A stretch of DNA of 64,000 nucleotides from Sphingobacteriia bacterium RIFOXYC2_FULL_35_18 (GCA_001829005.1 MIAG01000001.1:897007-961006); one strand, 5' to 3'; positions 10,095 through 19,807 are shown, counted from the stretch's first letter. Notes: generated from the letters alone by a model not told the origin. Numbers and translations: made by a program.

Positions 10095-11858
10095 ATGAAA
10101 TTTGCAAAAGGCATTTTATTTTGCTTAGTAATCATAGCCACTTTCGGATTCAGCTCATTGGTGGATGATCCCATTCCCTATAAAAAGTTTGGCTATACTC
10201 CGCAACAAGCAGCAGCCAGATTATTGGATCGATTTAGTTTTGGTGCCAAGCCAGGCCAAGTAGATGCTGTGGTTAATATGGGTTTGGAAAACTGGTTGGA
10301 ACAACAGTTCGCCGCCAATCTACCCAATATCGCACTAGAAAAAAGACTGTCTAATTTTAAATCATTATCGCTATCTAACGATACCATTGTAAACACCTAT
10401 TTAAACGCTGGTCAGGTTATTCGTTTAGCAACTAGAAAAGGTATCATCAATAGAGATTCTATTAAAGGTGATCCCAAAGAATACAGAGAGCAGGTTCGGG
10501 TAATTATGGAGCAAGAGGGGTATAAGCCGATACTCGAATTGCATCGTGAATTGGTTAATCAAAAAGTATTGAGTGCAGCTTACAGTAATAATCAATTGCA
10601 AGAAGTACTCACCGATTTTTGGTTCAATCATTTTAATGTTTCAGTAACCAAGAATCAATGCCAGCAATACGTGTACACTTATGAGCGAGATGCCATTCGC
10701 CCTAATGTGATGGGAAAATTCAAAGACTTGTTATTGGCTACTGCACAGCATCCGGCTATGTTAGAATATTTAGATAATGCAAGTAGTGTTAGCATAAAAA
10801 ATCAGCCAAGGGCAAATATGGCAGCGCCTAGAAATGCTAGAGGCTTGAATGAAAACTATGCACGGGAGGTAATGGAATTGCATACACTAGGTGTTGACGG
10901 TGGATATACGCAAGCAGATGTTACTACAGTTGCCAAAGCATTAACAGGATGGACCGTAATGCCATTGGCAAAAGATGCACCAGCAAGAAATCTATTAGAA
11001 AGATTAAATCCTGCTCAGTTAGAAAGAAGAGGGTTTGTAATGAAAGGTGATTTCTTATTCAGAGCAGATCAACACGATAATGAACCCAAAACAATTTTGA
11101 ATAAAAATTTTCCTGCCAACGGGGGTTACCAAGAAGGGATTGATGTGTTAACCATGTTGGCCGAGCATCCATCTACAGCAAAATTTATTTGCACCAAGTT
11201 GGCCACCAGATTTGTGAGTGATACACCTTCTGCGAGTTTAATCAAAAACATGGTGAAAACATTCCAATCAACTGATGGAGATATCAAAGCGGTTTTGCGC
11301 ACCATGGTGTATGATCCCGCATTTTGGAAAAAATCGGTTTCGCATGAAAAAGTAAAGTCGCCTTTTGAAATGGTGATCAGCGCTGTAAGGGCAACCAATG
11401 CACAAGTGATACAACCTTTTCAATTGTTTAATTGGTGTACCAAAATGGGGCAACGTTTTTATTATTACCAAGCACCAACAGGTTTTCCTGATAGAGCTTC
11501 GAATTGGATTAATACAGGCGCACTGTTAAATCGAATGAATTTTGGTTTGGCATTTGCTTCACAAAAAATTCCTGGAGTAAGAATGGATTTAGCTGCTTTA
11601 AATAATTACCATGAACCCGAAAGCGCTATTGATGCGTTGACAGTGTACAGCAATATTTTATTACCGCAGAGAGATCATGCTGCTAATATTAAACGATTGA
11701 TTCCCTTGGTGAATGACGATGCTGTAGAAGAAAAAATTAGTAAGGCAGCAACAGTAGATAAAACTGCTGAACAAATGATATTAGATAAGGGAACGAAGAA
11801 TATGTTGTCGCAAGTTGTAGGAATCATTATTGGCTCACCCGAATTTCAAAGAAAATAA
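10095..11858 (+). CDS. DUF1800-family exported protein
   Basis: About 587 residues starting with a signal-like segment (MKFAKGILFCLVIIATFGFS); an upstream in-frame start at 10059 would put 12 extra residues before it, so 10095 is preferred. Family hallmarks are AARLLDRFSFGAKPGQVD near the N-terminus, LTDFWFNHFNVSV, and NENYAREVMELHTLGVDGGY in the middle. DUF1800 proteins are exported and of unknown biochemical role, almost always paired with a DUF1501 gene as here (1 bp gap). The pair is often found in bacteria that use polymers, but no activity can be assigned from the sequence. Confidence 0.9.
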   Translation: MKFAKGILFCLVIIATFGFSSLVDDPIPYKKFGYTPQQAAARLLDRFSFGAKPGQVDAVVNMGLENWLEQQFAANLPNIALEKRLSNFKSLSLSNDTIVNTYLNAGQVIRLATRKGIINRDSIKGDPKEYREQVRVIMEQEGYKPILELHRELVNQKVLSAAYSNNQLQEVLTDFWFNHFNVSVTKNQCQQYVYTYERDAIRPNVMGKFKDLLLATAQHPAMLEYLDNASSVSIKNQPRANMAAPRNARGLNENYAREVMELHTLGVDGGYTQADVTTVAKALTGWTVMPLAKDAPARNLLERLNPAQLERRGFVMKGDFLFRADQHDNEPKTILNKNFPANGGYQEGIDVLTMLAEHPSTAKFICTKLATRFVSDTPSASLIKNMVKTFQSTDGDIKAVLRTMVYDPAFWKKSVSHEKVKSPFEMVISAVRATNAQVIQPFQLFNWCTKMGQRFYYYQAPTGFPDRASNWINTGALLNRMNFGLAFASQKIPGVRMDLAALNNYHEPESAIDALTVYSNILLPQRDHAANIKRLIPLVNDDAVEEKISKAATVDKTAEQMILDKGTKNMLSQVVGIIIGSPEFQRK

Positions 11859-11859
11859 T

Positions 11860-13119
11860 ATGAGTAGTAGAAGAGCATTTATGCGATCAGGTGCAATGGC
11901 ACTATTTGCAACCGGCATTGCTGGAGGGATACCTGCGTTTATCACTCGTGCGGCTGCTGCAGGAATGCCCCCTGCTCCCTACAAAAAAAATAAAGTATTG
12001 GTATGCATCTTCCAAAGAGGCGCTATGGATGGATTGATGGCGGTTACGCCATTCACAGATACGGAATTGAAGAAAGCTAGACCCACTTTATTTATGGATC
12101 CCACCAATGGTGCGGGTAAATTATTTGATTTGGATGGGCAGTTTGGAATGCATCCCAGCTTTGCATCTTTGCATCCATTTTTTGCAGACAAAAGATTAGC
12201 CATCGCGCATGGAGTGGGAAGTCCGAATACAACCCGTAGTCATTTTGATGCACAAGACTATATGGAATCGGGCACACCATTTAGCAAGAGTACCTCTAGT
12301 GGTTGGTTAAATAGAGCAGTAGGTTTAATGGGACATGATGCCAGTCCATTTAGGGCAGTAAGCATTACTGGTGCATTGCCTAGAAGTTTATATGGAAGCC
12401 AAGAAGCATTGGCCATTAGTAACCTAGCAGACTTTGCCCTTCAAACTAAGGGAAACCCAATGGCCGCTAATTTAACAGCGGGCTCTTTTGAAGAATTGTA
12501 TGAACAAACCAGTAATCGTTTATTGAATAGAGCAGGCAAAGAAAGTTTTGAAGCATTAAAAATGTTGAATGTAAATGATATCAAAAATTATCAACCCGTA
12601 GCGGGCGTAGTATACCCCAACAGTCCACTCGGTAATTCATTAAAACAAATTGCCGTACTCATCAAAATGAATATAGGATTGGAAGTGGCATTTGCAGAGA
12701 GTGGGGGATGGGACACGCATTTTAATCAAGGCACCCTCAACGGTGTATTCGCTCGCAACGTGCGAGACTTTAGTGATAGCATTGCCGCATTTTGGAATGA
12801 TATGAGCGGTTACCAAGATGATGTTACCTTAATGACCATGACCGAGTTTGGAAGAACCGTTGCGCAAAACGGAACAGGGGGTACTGATCATGGAAGAGCC
12901 AGTTGTTCTTTTATATTAGGCAATGACGTACAAGGCGGAAAAGTCTATCAACAAATAGGTTCACTCGCCAAAGACCAATTAGAAGACCAACGCGACCTAC
13001 CTGTTACCACTGATTTTAGATCGGTATTTAGTGGAGTAGCCAACAAGCATTTGAGCATTAATAACAACGGCATATTGTTTCCGAAGTGGGAGGGGAAGGC
13101 GTTGGAGATTATTCGATAA
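11860..13119 (+). CDS. DUF1501-family protein with Tat-type signal
   Basis: About 419 residues. The N-terminus SSRRAFMRSGAMALFATG fits a twin-arginine export signal, so the protein is probably exported folded. DUF1501 belongs to the alkaline-phosphatase/sulfatase-like superfamily by family knowledge; visible conserved points are RGAMDGLMAVTPFTD, GSPNTTRSHFDAQDYMESG, SGGWDTHFNQG and MTEFGRTVAQNGTGGTDHG, rich in Asp and His that could bind metal. A longer start at 11830 would overlap the DUF1800 gene; ATG 11860 puts the RR motif at the N-terminus and is better. It ends 1 bp from the convergent serine hydrolase. Confidence 0.9.
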   Translation: MSSRRAFMRSGAMALFATGIAGGIPAFITRAAAAGMPPAPYKKNKVLVCIFQRGAMDGLMAVTPFTDTELKKARPTLFMDPTNGAGKLFDLDGQFGMHPSFASLHPFFADKRLAIAHGVGSPNTTRSHFDAQDYMESGTPFSKSTSSGWLNRAVGLMGHDASPFRAVSITGALPRSLYGSQEALAISNLADFALQTKGNPMAANLTAGSFEELYEQTSNRLLNRAGKESFEALKMLNVNDIKNYQPVAGVVYPNSPLGNSLKQIAVLIKMNIGLEVAFAESGGWDTHFNQGTLNGVFARNVRDFSDSIAAFWNDMSGYQDDVTLMTMTEFGRTVAQNGTGGTDHGRASCSFILGNDVQGGKVYQQIGSLAKDQLEDQRDLPVTTDFRSVFSGVANKHLSINNNGILFPKWEGKALEIIR

Positions 13120-13120
13120 A

Positions 13121-14668
13121 TCACTTCACCACACTCAACCGATACTCCTGAATCAATGCAGGATTCTCTGGTGTAAGGGTGAAGAAGATTTTCAGTTTCC
13201 CTTTTTCTCCATGGATGATGAATGAACCACGTAGTTGATTCTCTGGAATTAGTTCTTCAATCGTCATAACCTTTCCAATGGTTTGAAAAGCAGTTGTGGC
13301 TTGCTTTACCAAAGAATCGGTATAGTAGTCATCAAAAAAGTTTTCAGCAAATATGCCCGATTGTTTTGCGTTGGAAAAATTTGGCAACAATTTTACCAAT
13401 TCATTTTTTCGTTGATTTAAAATTGTTGAAACAGGTAATTGCATGGGCTTTAAACCTGCTAACTTTATTACACTATCCAATACTTTTAAATTAATAGATG
13501 TAGTAGGCGCATAGGTTACATTTGCCAGCAACACTACGCCGATGCCATATTCAGGCATGATGCGCCAGTTACTGCCGAAGCCAGGTAATCCGCCACTATG
13601 TCCTACATATACTTTGTTGTTACAGTCTCTAAAAATATTGAGTCCATATCCATAGGCGGAAACTGCAGGGCAGGCAATTCCATTTCCATAATTAAAATAA
13701 GGATTCATAGAAGCATAGCGCCAAGGCTGGTGCATTTCGCGGATACTACTTCTATTGATAATAATATTCTCTGGATCATTTCTTGCGGGCCATGCCTGTT
13801 GGTGCAATGCCATGTACTTACTGAACGATTCAACGGAGGTAATTAATCCCCCCATTGCCCCATAAATACCGTCGGGCAATAGCGCTTCCTCTTTAAATGA
13901 ATCATTTACATAACGATAGCCTTTGGCCAATTGATCGGATGGAACTTTGCGATAGTCCCAGGCTGCTTGCATACCCAGTCTTTTAAAAAAATGTTGGTTG
14001 ATGTATTCGCTATAGGATAGGCCCGTTACTTTTTTAATGATTAAACCCAATGTGGCAAAACCAACATTGCTGTATTCGTATTCAGTGCCATTTACATTGG
14101 AGAAACTCATTTGCTTCTTAAACAGCTCAATTAATTCTTCCTCTGTATCAGCCAATTGTCTGTCTCCCCATGGGTTGTCTTCGGGTAATCCACTGGAATG
14201 CGTGAGCAATTCTCTAATGGTTATTGGGGCTGCATCTTTGGTTAGCGCTTGGTTTTTTAATTCAGGAATATAGTTGGAAACAGGATCGTCTAATTTTAAT
14301 TTTCCTTCGTCTCTTAATTTAATGATGGCCATGGCGGTAACGCTTTTGCTCATTGAAGCAATTCGATACATGGTTCTTGTATTGGCTTTGGTTTGATTAG
14401 TGATGTTGCTATATCCTTCACTGCCAGTCACAATTAATTCACCGTCTACCACTACGCCAAATGAAAAGCTGGGGAAATGATTGGCTTTTGCATAGTTGCT
14501 GTACATGGATTGAATTACAGGGGCAATGGCTTTCACTTTTGCTGCTCTATCCTTGTCTGCAAAAAAGGGAGTTTGGTATTGCTCATTCGGATTTTGTTGA
14601 GCGGTTGCAATTGTTACACTGCAACAAGTGAATACGAATGCAGTGATTTTTTTTACCATTGATTGCAT
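13121..14668 (-). CDS. Serine hydrolase of the class C beta-lactamase / DD-peptidase type
   Basis: Secreted protein of 515 residues with an N-terminal signal peptide (MVKKITAFVFTCCSVTIATA; ATG 14659 is an equally good start). The penicillin-recognising motifs are present: SxxK as S105-MS-K108, YxN as Y199-S-N201, and HSGG in place of KTG. Such proteins act as esterases, D-amino-peptide hydrolases or, less often, beta-lactamases; substrate cannot be inferred. A ~120-residue C-terminal extension follows the catalytic domain. The gene lies 9 bp downstream of the E1 gene on the same strand. Confidence 0.88.
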   Translation of the reverse strand: MQSMVKKITAFVFTCCSVTIATAQQNPNEQYQTPFFADKDRAAKVKAIAPVIQSMYSNYAKANHFPSFSFGVVVDGELIVTGSEGYSNITNQTKANTRTMYRIASMSKSVTAMAIIKLRDEGKLKLDDPVSNYIPELKNQALTKDAAPITIRELLTHSSGLPEDNPWGDRQLADTEEELIELFKKQMSFSNVNGTEYEYSNVGFATLGLIIKKVTGLSYSEYINQHFFKRLGMQAAWDYRKVPSDQLAKGYRYVNDSFKEEALLPDGIYGAMGGLITSVESFSKYMALHQQAWPARNDPENIIINRSSIREMHQPWRYASMNPYFNYGNGIACPAVSAYGYGLNIFRDCNNKVYVGHSGGLPGFGSNWRIMPEYGIGVVLLANVTYAPTTSINLKVLDSVIKLAGLKPMQLPVSTILNQRKNELVKLLPNFSNAKQSGIFAENFFDDYYTDSLVKQATTAFQTIGKVMTIEELIPENQLRGSFIIHGEKGKLKIFFTLTPENPALIQEYRLSVVK

Positions 14669-14677
14669 AGGAGGGAA

Positions 14678-16681
14678 TTAATAATTGAGTAATTGCTGTA
14701 CCTGTTGGTCTAAGCGGCTCTTGGCCATATAATTTTTTTCCAATTCAATATTAAATGGAATAGGCGTGTCTAAGGAAGCGCATCTCAACACAGGCGCATC
14801 CAATAATTCAAAACAATGTTCACTGATCCATGCACTAATTTCTCCACCGATTCCACCCATTAAATTGTCTTCGTGTAGTATCAATACTTTCCCAGTTTGT
14901 TCAACAGCTTCTTTAATTGCTGTATAGTCTAATGGGGCCAATGTTCTTAAATCAATAATATGTAGGGAGATCTCCGGATGGGCTTCTTGGTAATCTAATG
15001 CCCAATGCACACCAGCTCCATAAGTAATGATGCTGATATCGTCTCCTTCTTTTACCGTAATGGCTTTTCCTATGGCAACTTCATAATAGGCTTGTGGTAA
15101 TTTTCCACTAATGCTTCTGTAGAGTGCTTTGTGTTCAAAAAACAACACAGGGTTTGGGTCGTTAATAGCAGCAATCATTAATCCCTTTGCATCATGTGGG
15201 TTAGATGGATACACTACTTTCAAACCAGGCACATGGGTAAACCAAGCTTCATTGCTTTGTGAATGAAATGGTCCTGCACCTACACCACCACCTGTTGGCA
15301 TGCGTACAACCACATCGGCGTTTTGTCCCCAACGATAATGAATCTTAGCTAAGTTATTGACGATTTGATTAAAGCCCACTGTCACAAAATCAGCGAACTG
15401 CATTTCCATCACGGTTTTAAATCCCTCCAAACTCATACCTAAGCAAGTACCCACAATGGCACTTTCGCAAAGAGGTGTGTTACGCACTCTTTCCTTTCCA
15501 AATTTTTCTACAAAACCTTCGGTGATTTTAAATGCGCCGCCGTATTCTGCAATGTCTTGCCCCATCAATACTAGGTTCTCGTGCTTTTCCATGCTCATAT
15601 GTAAGCCTTCGGAAATAGCATCAATTAGTCGGGCTTCTCTTGAAGGAGTTGCTGAACTTTCTTGATTGTTGTCTAATTCAATAACGCCTTCTATTTGTTT
15701 TTTAGGTGCAAATACATCTGCTATTTCTTCTGCAGTATCCACCACCATTTCATTAGCGTTGAATGCATCCGCTAATTCTGTTTCTATATATTGCTTGAAT
15801 TCATTTCTGATGTCCGCAATACCCATTTCGGTAATCACTTGCTCGTTAATTAGAAACTGCTCGTATTTTTTTACTGGGTCTTTATGTCCCCATTCTTCAA
15901 ACAATTCTTTGGGTACATATTTAGTGCCACTGGCTTCTTCATGCCCACGCATTCTAAAGGTCATGCACTCAATAAAATAAGGTTTTTGATTATTGATGCA
16001 ATAGTCTCTTACTCCTTTGATGGTATTGACTACCGTTAAAATATTATTGCCATCAATGCGAATGCCTTCCATGCCATAGCCCTTGGCTTTGTCTACCAAT
16101 TGCTCGCATTTGTATTGTTCGTTTACGGGGGTGCTTAATCCGTAACCATTGTTTTCAATAATAAAGATGACCGGCAGGTTCCAAACTGCTGCCACGTTCA
16201 ACGCTTCATGAAAATCACCTTCACTGGTTCCGCCATCTCCTGAAAATGCAACAGAAGCTTTTGCTTCTTTTCTTAATGCATAAGCCAATGCAACACCATC
16301 GGCAATGGCTAACTGCGGCCCTAAATGAGAAATCATTCCGCAAATATGATACCGCTTCGATCCAAAATGAAAGCTTCGCTCCCTCCCTTTACTATACCCA
16401 TCTTTATTGCCCTGCCATTGTCTAAATAATTTATTCAAAGGCATTTGCCTTGAAGTGAATACGCCTAAATTTCTGTGCAAAGGCATAATCCATTCATCGT
16501 TGGCCATGGCCAATGTAGCGCCCACTGCAATGGCTTCCTGCCCAATCCCACTAAACCATTTACTGATTTTTCCTTGACGCAAGAGCACCAACATTTTTTC
16601 TTCAATCATGCGTGGCAATAACAAATTGCGATAGAGATAAATCAATTCTTCATTGCTGAACTGTTCCCGATTAAAATCCAT
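14678..16681 (-). CDS. 2-oxoacid dehydrogenase E1, alpha and beta subunits fused
   Basis: Thiamine-diphosphate enzyme of 667 residues that decarboxylates a 2-oxoacid and passes the acyl group to lipoyl-E2. Residues ~1-330 are E1-alpha, with the ThDP motif from GDG148-150 to NN177-178; residues ~345-667 are E1-beta (MGQDIAEYGGAFKITEGF, then the transketolase C-terminal part). The linker is only about 20 charged residues (~328-345). Branched-chain 2-oxoacids or pyruvate are the likely substrates; fused E1 of this type in Bacteroidota is usually annotated as branched-chain E1. No E2 or E3 gene is adjacent; an E2 lies at 54627. Confidence 0.9.
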   Translation of the reverse strand: MDFNREQFSNEELIYLYRNLLLPRMIEEKMLVLLRQGKISKWFSGIGQEAIAVGATLAMANDEWIMPLHRNLGVFTSRQMPLNKLFRQWQGNKDGYSKGRERSFHFGSKRYHICGMISHLGPQLAIADGVALAYALRKEAKASVAFSGDGGTSEGDFHEALNVAAVWNLPVIFIIENNGYGLSTPVNEQYKCEQLVDKAKGYGMEGIRIDGNNILTVVNTIKGVRDYCINNQKPYFIECMTFRMRGHEEASGTKYVPKELFEEWGHKDPVKKYEQFLINEQVITEMGIADIRNEFKQYIETELADAFNANEMVVDTAEEIADVFAPKKQIEGVIELDNNQESSATPSREARLIDAISEGLHMSMEKHENLVLMGQDIAEYGGAFKITEGFVEKFGKERVRNTPLCESAIVGTCLGMSLEGFKTVMEMQFADFVTVGFNQIVNNLAKIHYRWGQNADVVVRMPTGGGVGAGPFHSQSNEAWFTHVPGLKVVYPSNPHDAKGLMIAAINDPNPVLFFEHKALYRSISGKLPQAYYEVAIGKAITVKEGDDISIITYGAGVHWALDYQEAHPEISLHIIDLRTLAPLDYTAIKEAVEQTGKVLILHEDNLMGGIGGEISAWISEHCFELLDAPVLRCASLDTPIPFNIELEKNYMAKSRLDQQVQQLLNY

Positions 16682-16763
16682 GGCTATAGTACATTATTAG
16701 GCAATAAAGTTAACCCTATTTGTGGAGCTTCCCGAAGGAAAAGTCTTGAAACATTCCATCAAA

Positions 16764-16789
16764 AAAGCCCCGAATTGCTTCGAGGCTTT
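16764..16789 (-). terminator. Rho-independent terminator after the Bax-inhibitor-1 gene
   Basis: A hairpin with arms AAAGCC and CGAA paired to TTCG and GGCTTT, with one mismatch and a TTGC loop. On the minus strand it is followed by a run of T. It sits 22 bp after the stop of the BI-1 gene and should end that transcript before the E1 gene. Confidence 0.75.
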
Positions 16790-16810
16790 CAATATAAAAT
16801 TTGATAAAAA

Positions 16811-17578
16811 TTAATCTCTGCTACCCAATTTGCTTAATAATTTAAGTATTTCAATGTACAACCAAACAATGGTTACCATTAAGCCGAAAGCACCATACCA
16901 TTCCATGAATTTAGGCGCGCCTCTTTCAGCACCTTGCTCAATCATATCAAAGTCCATGATTAAGTTTAACGCTGCAATAGCCACTACAAATAAGCTGATG
17001 CCTATGCTTAATAAACTGCTGTCGTACATAAAGCTTACGTTCACGCCAAACATGCGCAATACCATGGTAATTAAATAAAAGATACCAATACCCAAAGTAG
17101 CGGTAAATACCATTGATTTAAAACGTTCAGTAGCACTGATGATACGGAAATTATACAATAAGAACATGGCCAATGCCACGCCAAATGTTAAGCCCACTGC
17201 CTGCATAATTAATCCAGGATAAGACTCAGCAAATGCTGCGTTCATTATAGCAGAAATACCACCAATAAATAAGCCCTCTAATAATGCATATAGCGGCGCC
17301 AAAACAGGAGCCCAGTTGGGTTTAAAGCTGATGGCTAATGCGGAAATTAATCCTCCAATAATACCTACCCACATGAGTGTATTCATGGTATCCTGCTTTA
17401 GCTGTTCGTATAAATTCCAGTTGTATGCTGCACCAGCAATCAGCATCAGCATCATAAAACCAAATTTGTTGATAGCGCCTCTAACAGTCATCGTGCCCAT
17501 ATTGGCAGCAGCCATTTCGTGGCTCTTATCAAACATCTTCTCCGTAAGGGTAGGGTTACCCGATTTAAAAATTGCCAT
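16811..17578 (-). CDS. Bax inhibitor-1/YccA family membrane protein
   Basis: Integral inner-membrane protein of 255 residues with about seven hydrophobic helices from residue ~37 onward and a short soluble N-terminus. Length and topology match the BI-1/YccA family; the final helices (GAFGLMVTIVWLYIEILKLL) are typical of its C-terminus. Bacterial members are linked to membrane protein quality control or ion leak, but the precise role here is unknown. It is monocistronic: its own terminator follows, and the upstream region is a divergent promoter region shared with korA. Confidence 0.88.
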   Translation of the reverse strand: MAIFKSGNPTLTEKMFDKSHEMAAANMGTMTVRGAINKFGFMMLMLIAGAAYNWNLYEQLKQDTMNTLMWVGIIGGLISALAISFKPNWAPVLAPLYALLEGLFIGGISAIMNAAFAESYPGLIMQAVGLTFGVALAMFLLYNFRIISATERFKSMVFTATLGIGIFYLITMVLRMFGVNVSFMYDSSLLSIGISLFVVAIAALNLIMDFDMIEQGAERGAPKFMEWYGAFGLMVTIVWLYIEILKLLSKLGSRD

Positions 17579-17736
17579 ATTGAATTTTTTTCTGTTTCAA
17601 ATCTACTATAAACAAATTTCATTCCAAGGGGTAGATCATGCGCTTTAACAAGTTCTAAACCGGATTTTGTTTACGAAAATGGCAATAATTGCACAAAAGA
17701 TGCCGAAAGGACAGTTTAGATGCCCCCCAAAATTGG

Positions 17737-17744
17737 TAACTTTG
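17737..17744 (+). promoter_or_regulatory. Bacteroidota -7 element upstream of korA
   Basis: TAACTTTG matches the TAnnTTTG consensus exactly, 18 bp before the korA ATG. A clear -33 TTG is not seen at normal spacing; TTTAG at 17715-17719 is the nearest candidate. Confidence 0.5.
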
Positions 17745-17762
17745 CCCTCTCAATTAGCATAG

Positions 17763-19610
17763 ATGAATAACAAAGAGTCGGTTTTACAAAGTGTGGTAAT
17801 CAAGTTTGCAGGGGATAGTGGAGATGGGATGCAATTAACAGGACAACAGTTTACCAATAATACCGCATTGTTAGGGATAGATCTGGCTACTTTTCCAGAC
17901 TTTCCCGCAGAAATCAGGGCCCCAATCGGAACGGTTCCAGGGGTGAGTGGATTTCAGTTACATTTTTCTTCTAATAAAGTATTTACACCAGGAGATATTG
18001 CAGATGTGTTGGTGGCTATGAATGCAGCTGCATTAAAAGTGAATTTGAAAGCCATTAAGTCGGGTGGTAAAATCATTGTAAATATTGATGGTTTTGATGC
18101 GAAGAATTTACGTTTAGCTAATTATCCAGAAGGCGTGAATCCTCTAGAGGACGGCAGTTTGGATTCTTTTGAAGTCATTAAAATTGACGTGACCAAACTA
18201 ACACGTGAAGCACTTAAAGAATTTACCGATTTAGGTACCAAGGAAAGAGATCGCGCAAAGAATATGTTTGTATTGGGCTATATCTATTGGATGTACAATA
18301 GAAAACTAGACAATACCATCGATTTCTTGCAAGAGAAATTTGGAAAGAAAGAAAATATTCTGCAGAGTAATATTAAAGTGTTGCAAGCAGGATATAATTA
18401 CGGAGACACAACTGAAACATTTACATCAAGGTATACCGTAGAGAAAGCCAAAATGCCTGCTGGCTTGTATCGCAGCATTATGGGTAATCAGGCATTGGCC
18501 ATAGGGTTGATTGCGGCTGGCGAAAAATCGGGGCTGCCTTTGTTTTTAGGAACATATCCTATTACACCTGCTTCAGATATTTTACACGATTTAAGTAAGT
18601 ACAAAAGTTTTGGTGTAAGAACATTTCAAGCAGAAGATGAGATAGCGGGAATCACCGCCGCGATTGGAGCAAGTTACGGCGGATCAATTGGCATCACTAC
18701 TACATCAGGCCCCGGTATGGCATTGAAAACAGAAGCCATGGGATTGGCAGTGATGTTAGAAATTCCTTTGGTAATCATTAATATTCAGAGAGGTGGCCCT
18801 TCCACAGGTTTGCCAACTAAAACAGAACAGAGCGATTTGCTGCAAGCCTATTACGGAAGAAATGGGGAATGCCCTATGCCGGTAATAGCATCAGCCACGC
18901 CTTCTGATTGTTTTGATGTGGCATTTGAATCGGTAAGAATTGCCATTCAGCATATGACACCGGTGATCTTGTTGAGTGATGGATATATTGCCAATGGTGC
19001 AGAGCCATGGAAGTTTCCACAAACAGCAGACTTGCCAGCAATACCAGTAAGTTTCAAGAAAGGTTTGGCGGAAGATGAACCTAAGTTCATGCCATATAAA
19101 CGCGATGAAAAACTAGCCAGACCTTGGGCGGTACCGGGAACTGCAGGCTTAGAACATCGCATTGGTGGATTGGAGAAGCAAGACGTTACTGGTAATATCA
19201 GCTATGATTCAGATAACCACCAGCATATGGTTAAAACGCGTCAAGCCAAAGTGGATTTGATTGCAAAATATATTCCGCTACAAACCATTGATAGTGGTCC
19301 TTCAACAGGTAAAGTATTGGTGTTGGGTTGGGGCTCTACTTATGGTGCTATTAAAAGTGCTGTATTAGAATTGCAAGCAGCAGGCCATGCAGTGAGCCAT
19401 GCACATATTCGTTACCTACGTCCATTCCCAAGTAACTTGGGGGAAATCATTGCCAATTTCGAGCAAGTATTGATTCCTGAAATCAACAACGGCCAATTGA
19501 TTAAAATTATTCGTGATCAATATTTGGTGGATGCAAAGGGCTACAATAAAATCATGGGTGTGCCGATAACCAAAGGGGAATTGGTGGATGCGATTTCGAA
19601 AATGTTATAG
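17763..19610 (+). CDS. korA: 2-oxoacid:ferredoxin oxidoreductase, fused gamma/alpha subunit
   Basis: The 615 residues combine the gamma-type domain (about 10-200, starting VVIKFAGDSGDGMQLTGQQF) and the pyrimidine-binding alpha domain (about 220-600, with GTYPITPASDILHDL and the FQAEDEIAGITAAIGASYGG motif). KorA/KorB enzymes convert 2-oxoacids such as 2-oxoglutarate or pyruvate to acyl-CoA with ferredoxin. The beta subunit that binds thiamine diphosphate normally follows directly, but no korB is present downstream or elsewhere in this window; a truncated antitoxin-like gene begins 2 bp after the stop instead. Confidence 0.92.
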   Translation: MNNKESVLQSVVIKFAGDSGDGMQLTGQQFTNNTALLGIDLATFPDFPAEIRAPIGTVPGVSGFQLHFSSNKVFTPGDIADVLVAMNAAALKVNLKAIKSGGKIIVNIDGFDAKNLRLANYPEGVNPLEDGSLDSFEVIKIDVTKLTREALKEFTDLGTKERDRAKNMFVLGYIYWMYNRKLDNTIDFLQEKFGKKENILQSNIKVLQAGYNYGDTTETFTSRYTVEKAKMPAGLYRSIMGNQALAIGLIAAGEKSGLPLFLGTYPITPASDILHDLSKYKSFGVRTFQAEDEIAGITAAIGASYGGSIGITTTSGPGMALKTEAMGLAVMLEIPLVIINIQRGGPSTGLPTKTEQSDLLQAYYGRNGECPMPVIASATPSDCFDVAFESVRIAIQHMTPVILLSDGYIANGAEPWKFPQTADLPAIPVSFKKGLAEDEPKFMPYKRDEKLARPWAVPGTAGLEHRIGGLEKQDVTGNISYDSDNHQHMVKTRQAKVDLIAKYIPLQTIDSGPSTGKVLVLGWGSTYGAIKSAVLELQAAGHAVSHAHIRYLRPFPSNLGEIIANFEQVLIPEINNGQLIKIIRDQYLVDAKGYNKIMGVPITKGELVDAISKML

Positions 19611-19612
19611 AA

Positions 19613-19807
19613 ATGCCTAATTCAGTTAATAATAATGAGGATATTGTAGTTGTTGTACGCAGTAAGGGGAAGACTGTGGTGGTAATGCGTTTAGAAGAGT
19701 ACAACAGCATACAAGAAACCATCTATTTAAATAGTACTCTAGCCAATAGAGCCAGATTAGAAACGTCCATAGCGCGCATTGAAACTACAAAGCCGTTACA
19801 AAAATAG
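19613..19807 (+). pseudogene. YefM/Phd-like antitoxin, N-terminally truncated remnant
   Basis: The 64-residue frame aligns with the C-terminal two thirds of YefM-type antitoxins: VVVVRSKGKTVVVMRLEEYN, then ETIYLNSTLANRARLETSI, matching the E. coli YefM stretches around VLMSLEEYNSLEET and RSPANARRLMDSI. The first ~25-30 residues, which hold the DNA-binding region of YefM, are absent and replaced by MPNSVNNNED. No YoeB/RelE-like toxin follows. It may be a decayed antitoxin or a stand-alone short version; frame and start are intact. It starts 2 bp after korA and could be translated by coupling. Confidence 0.65.
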
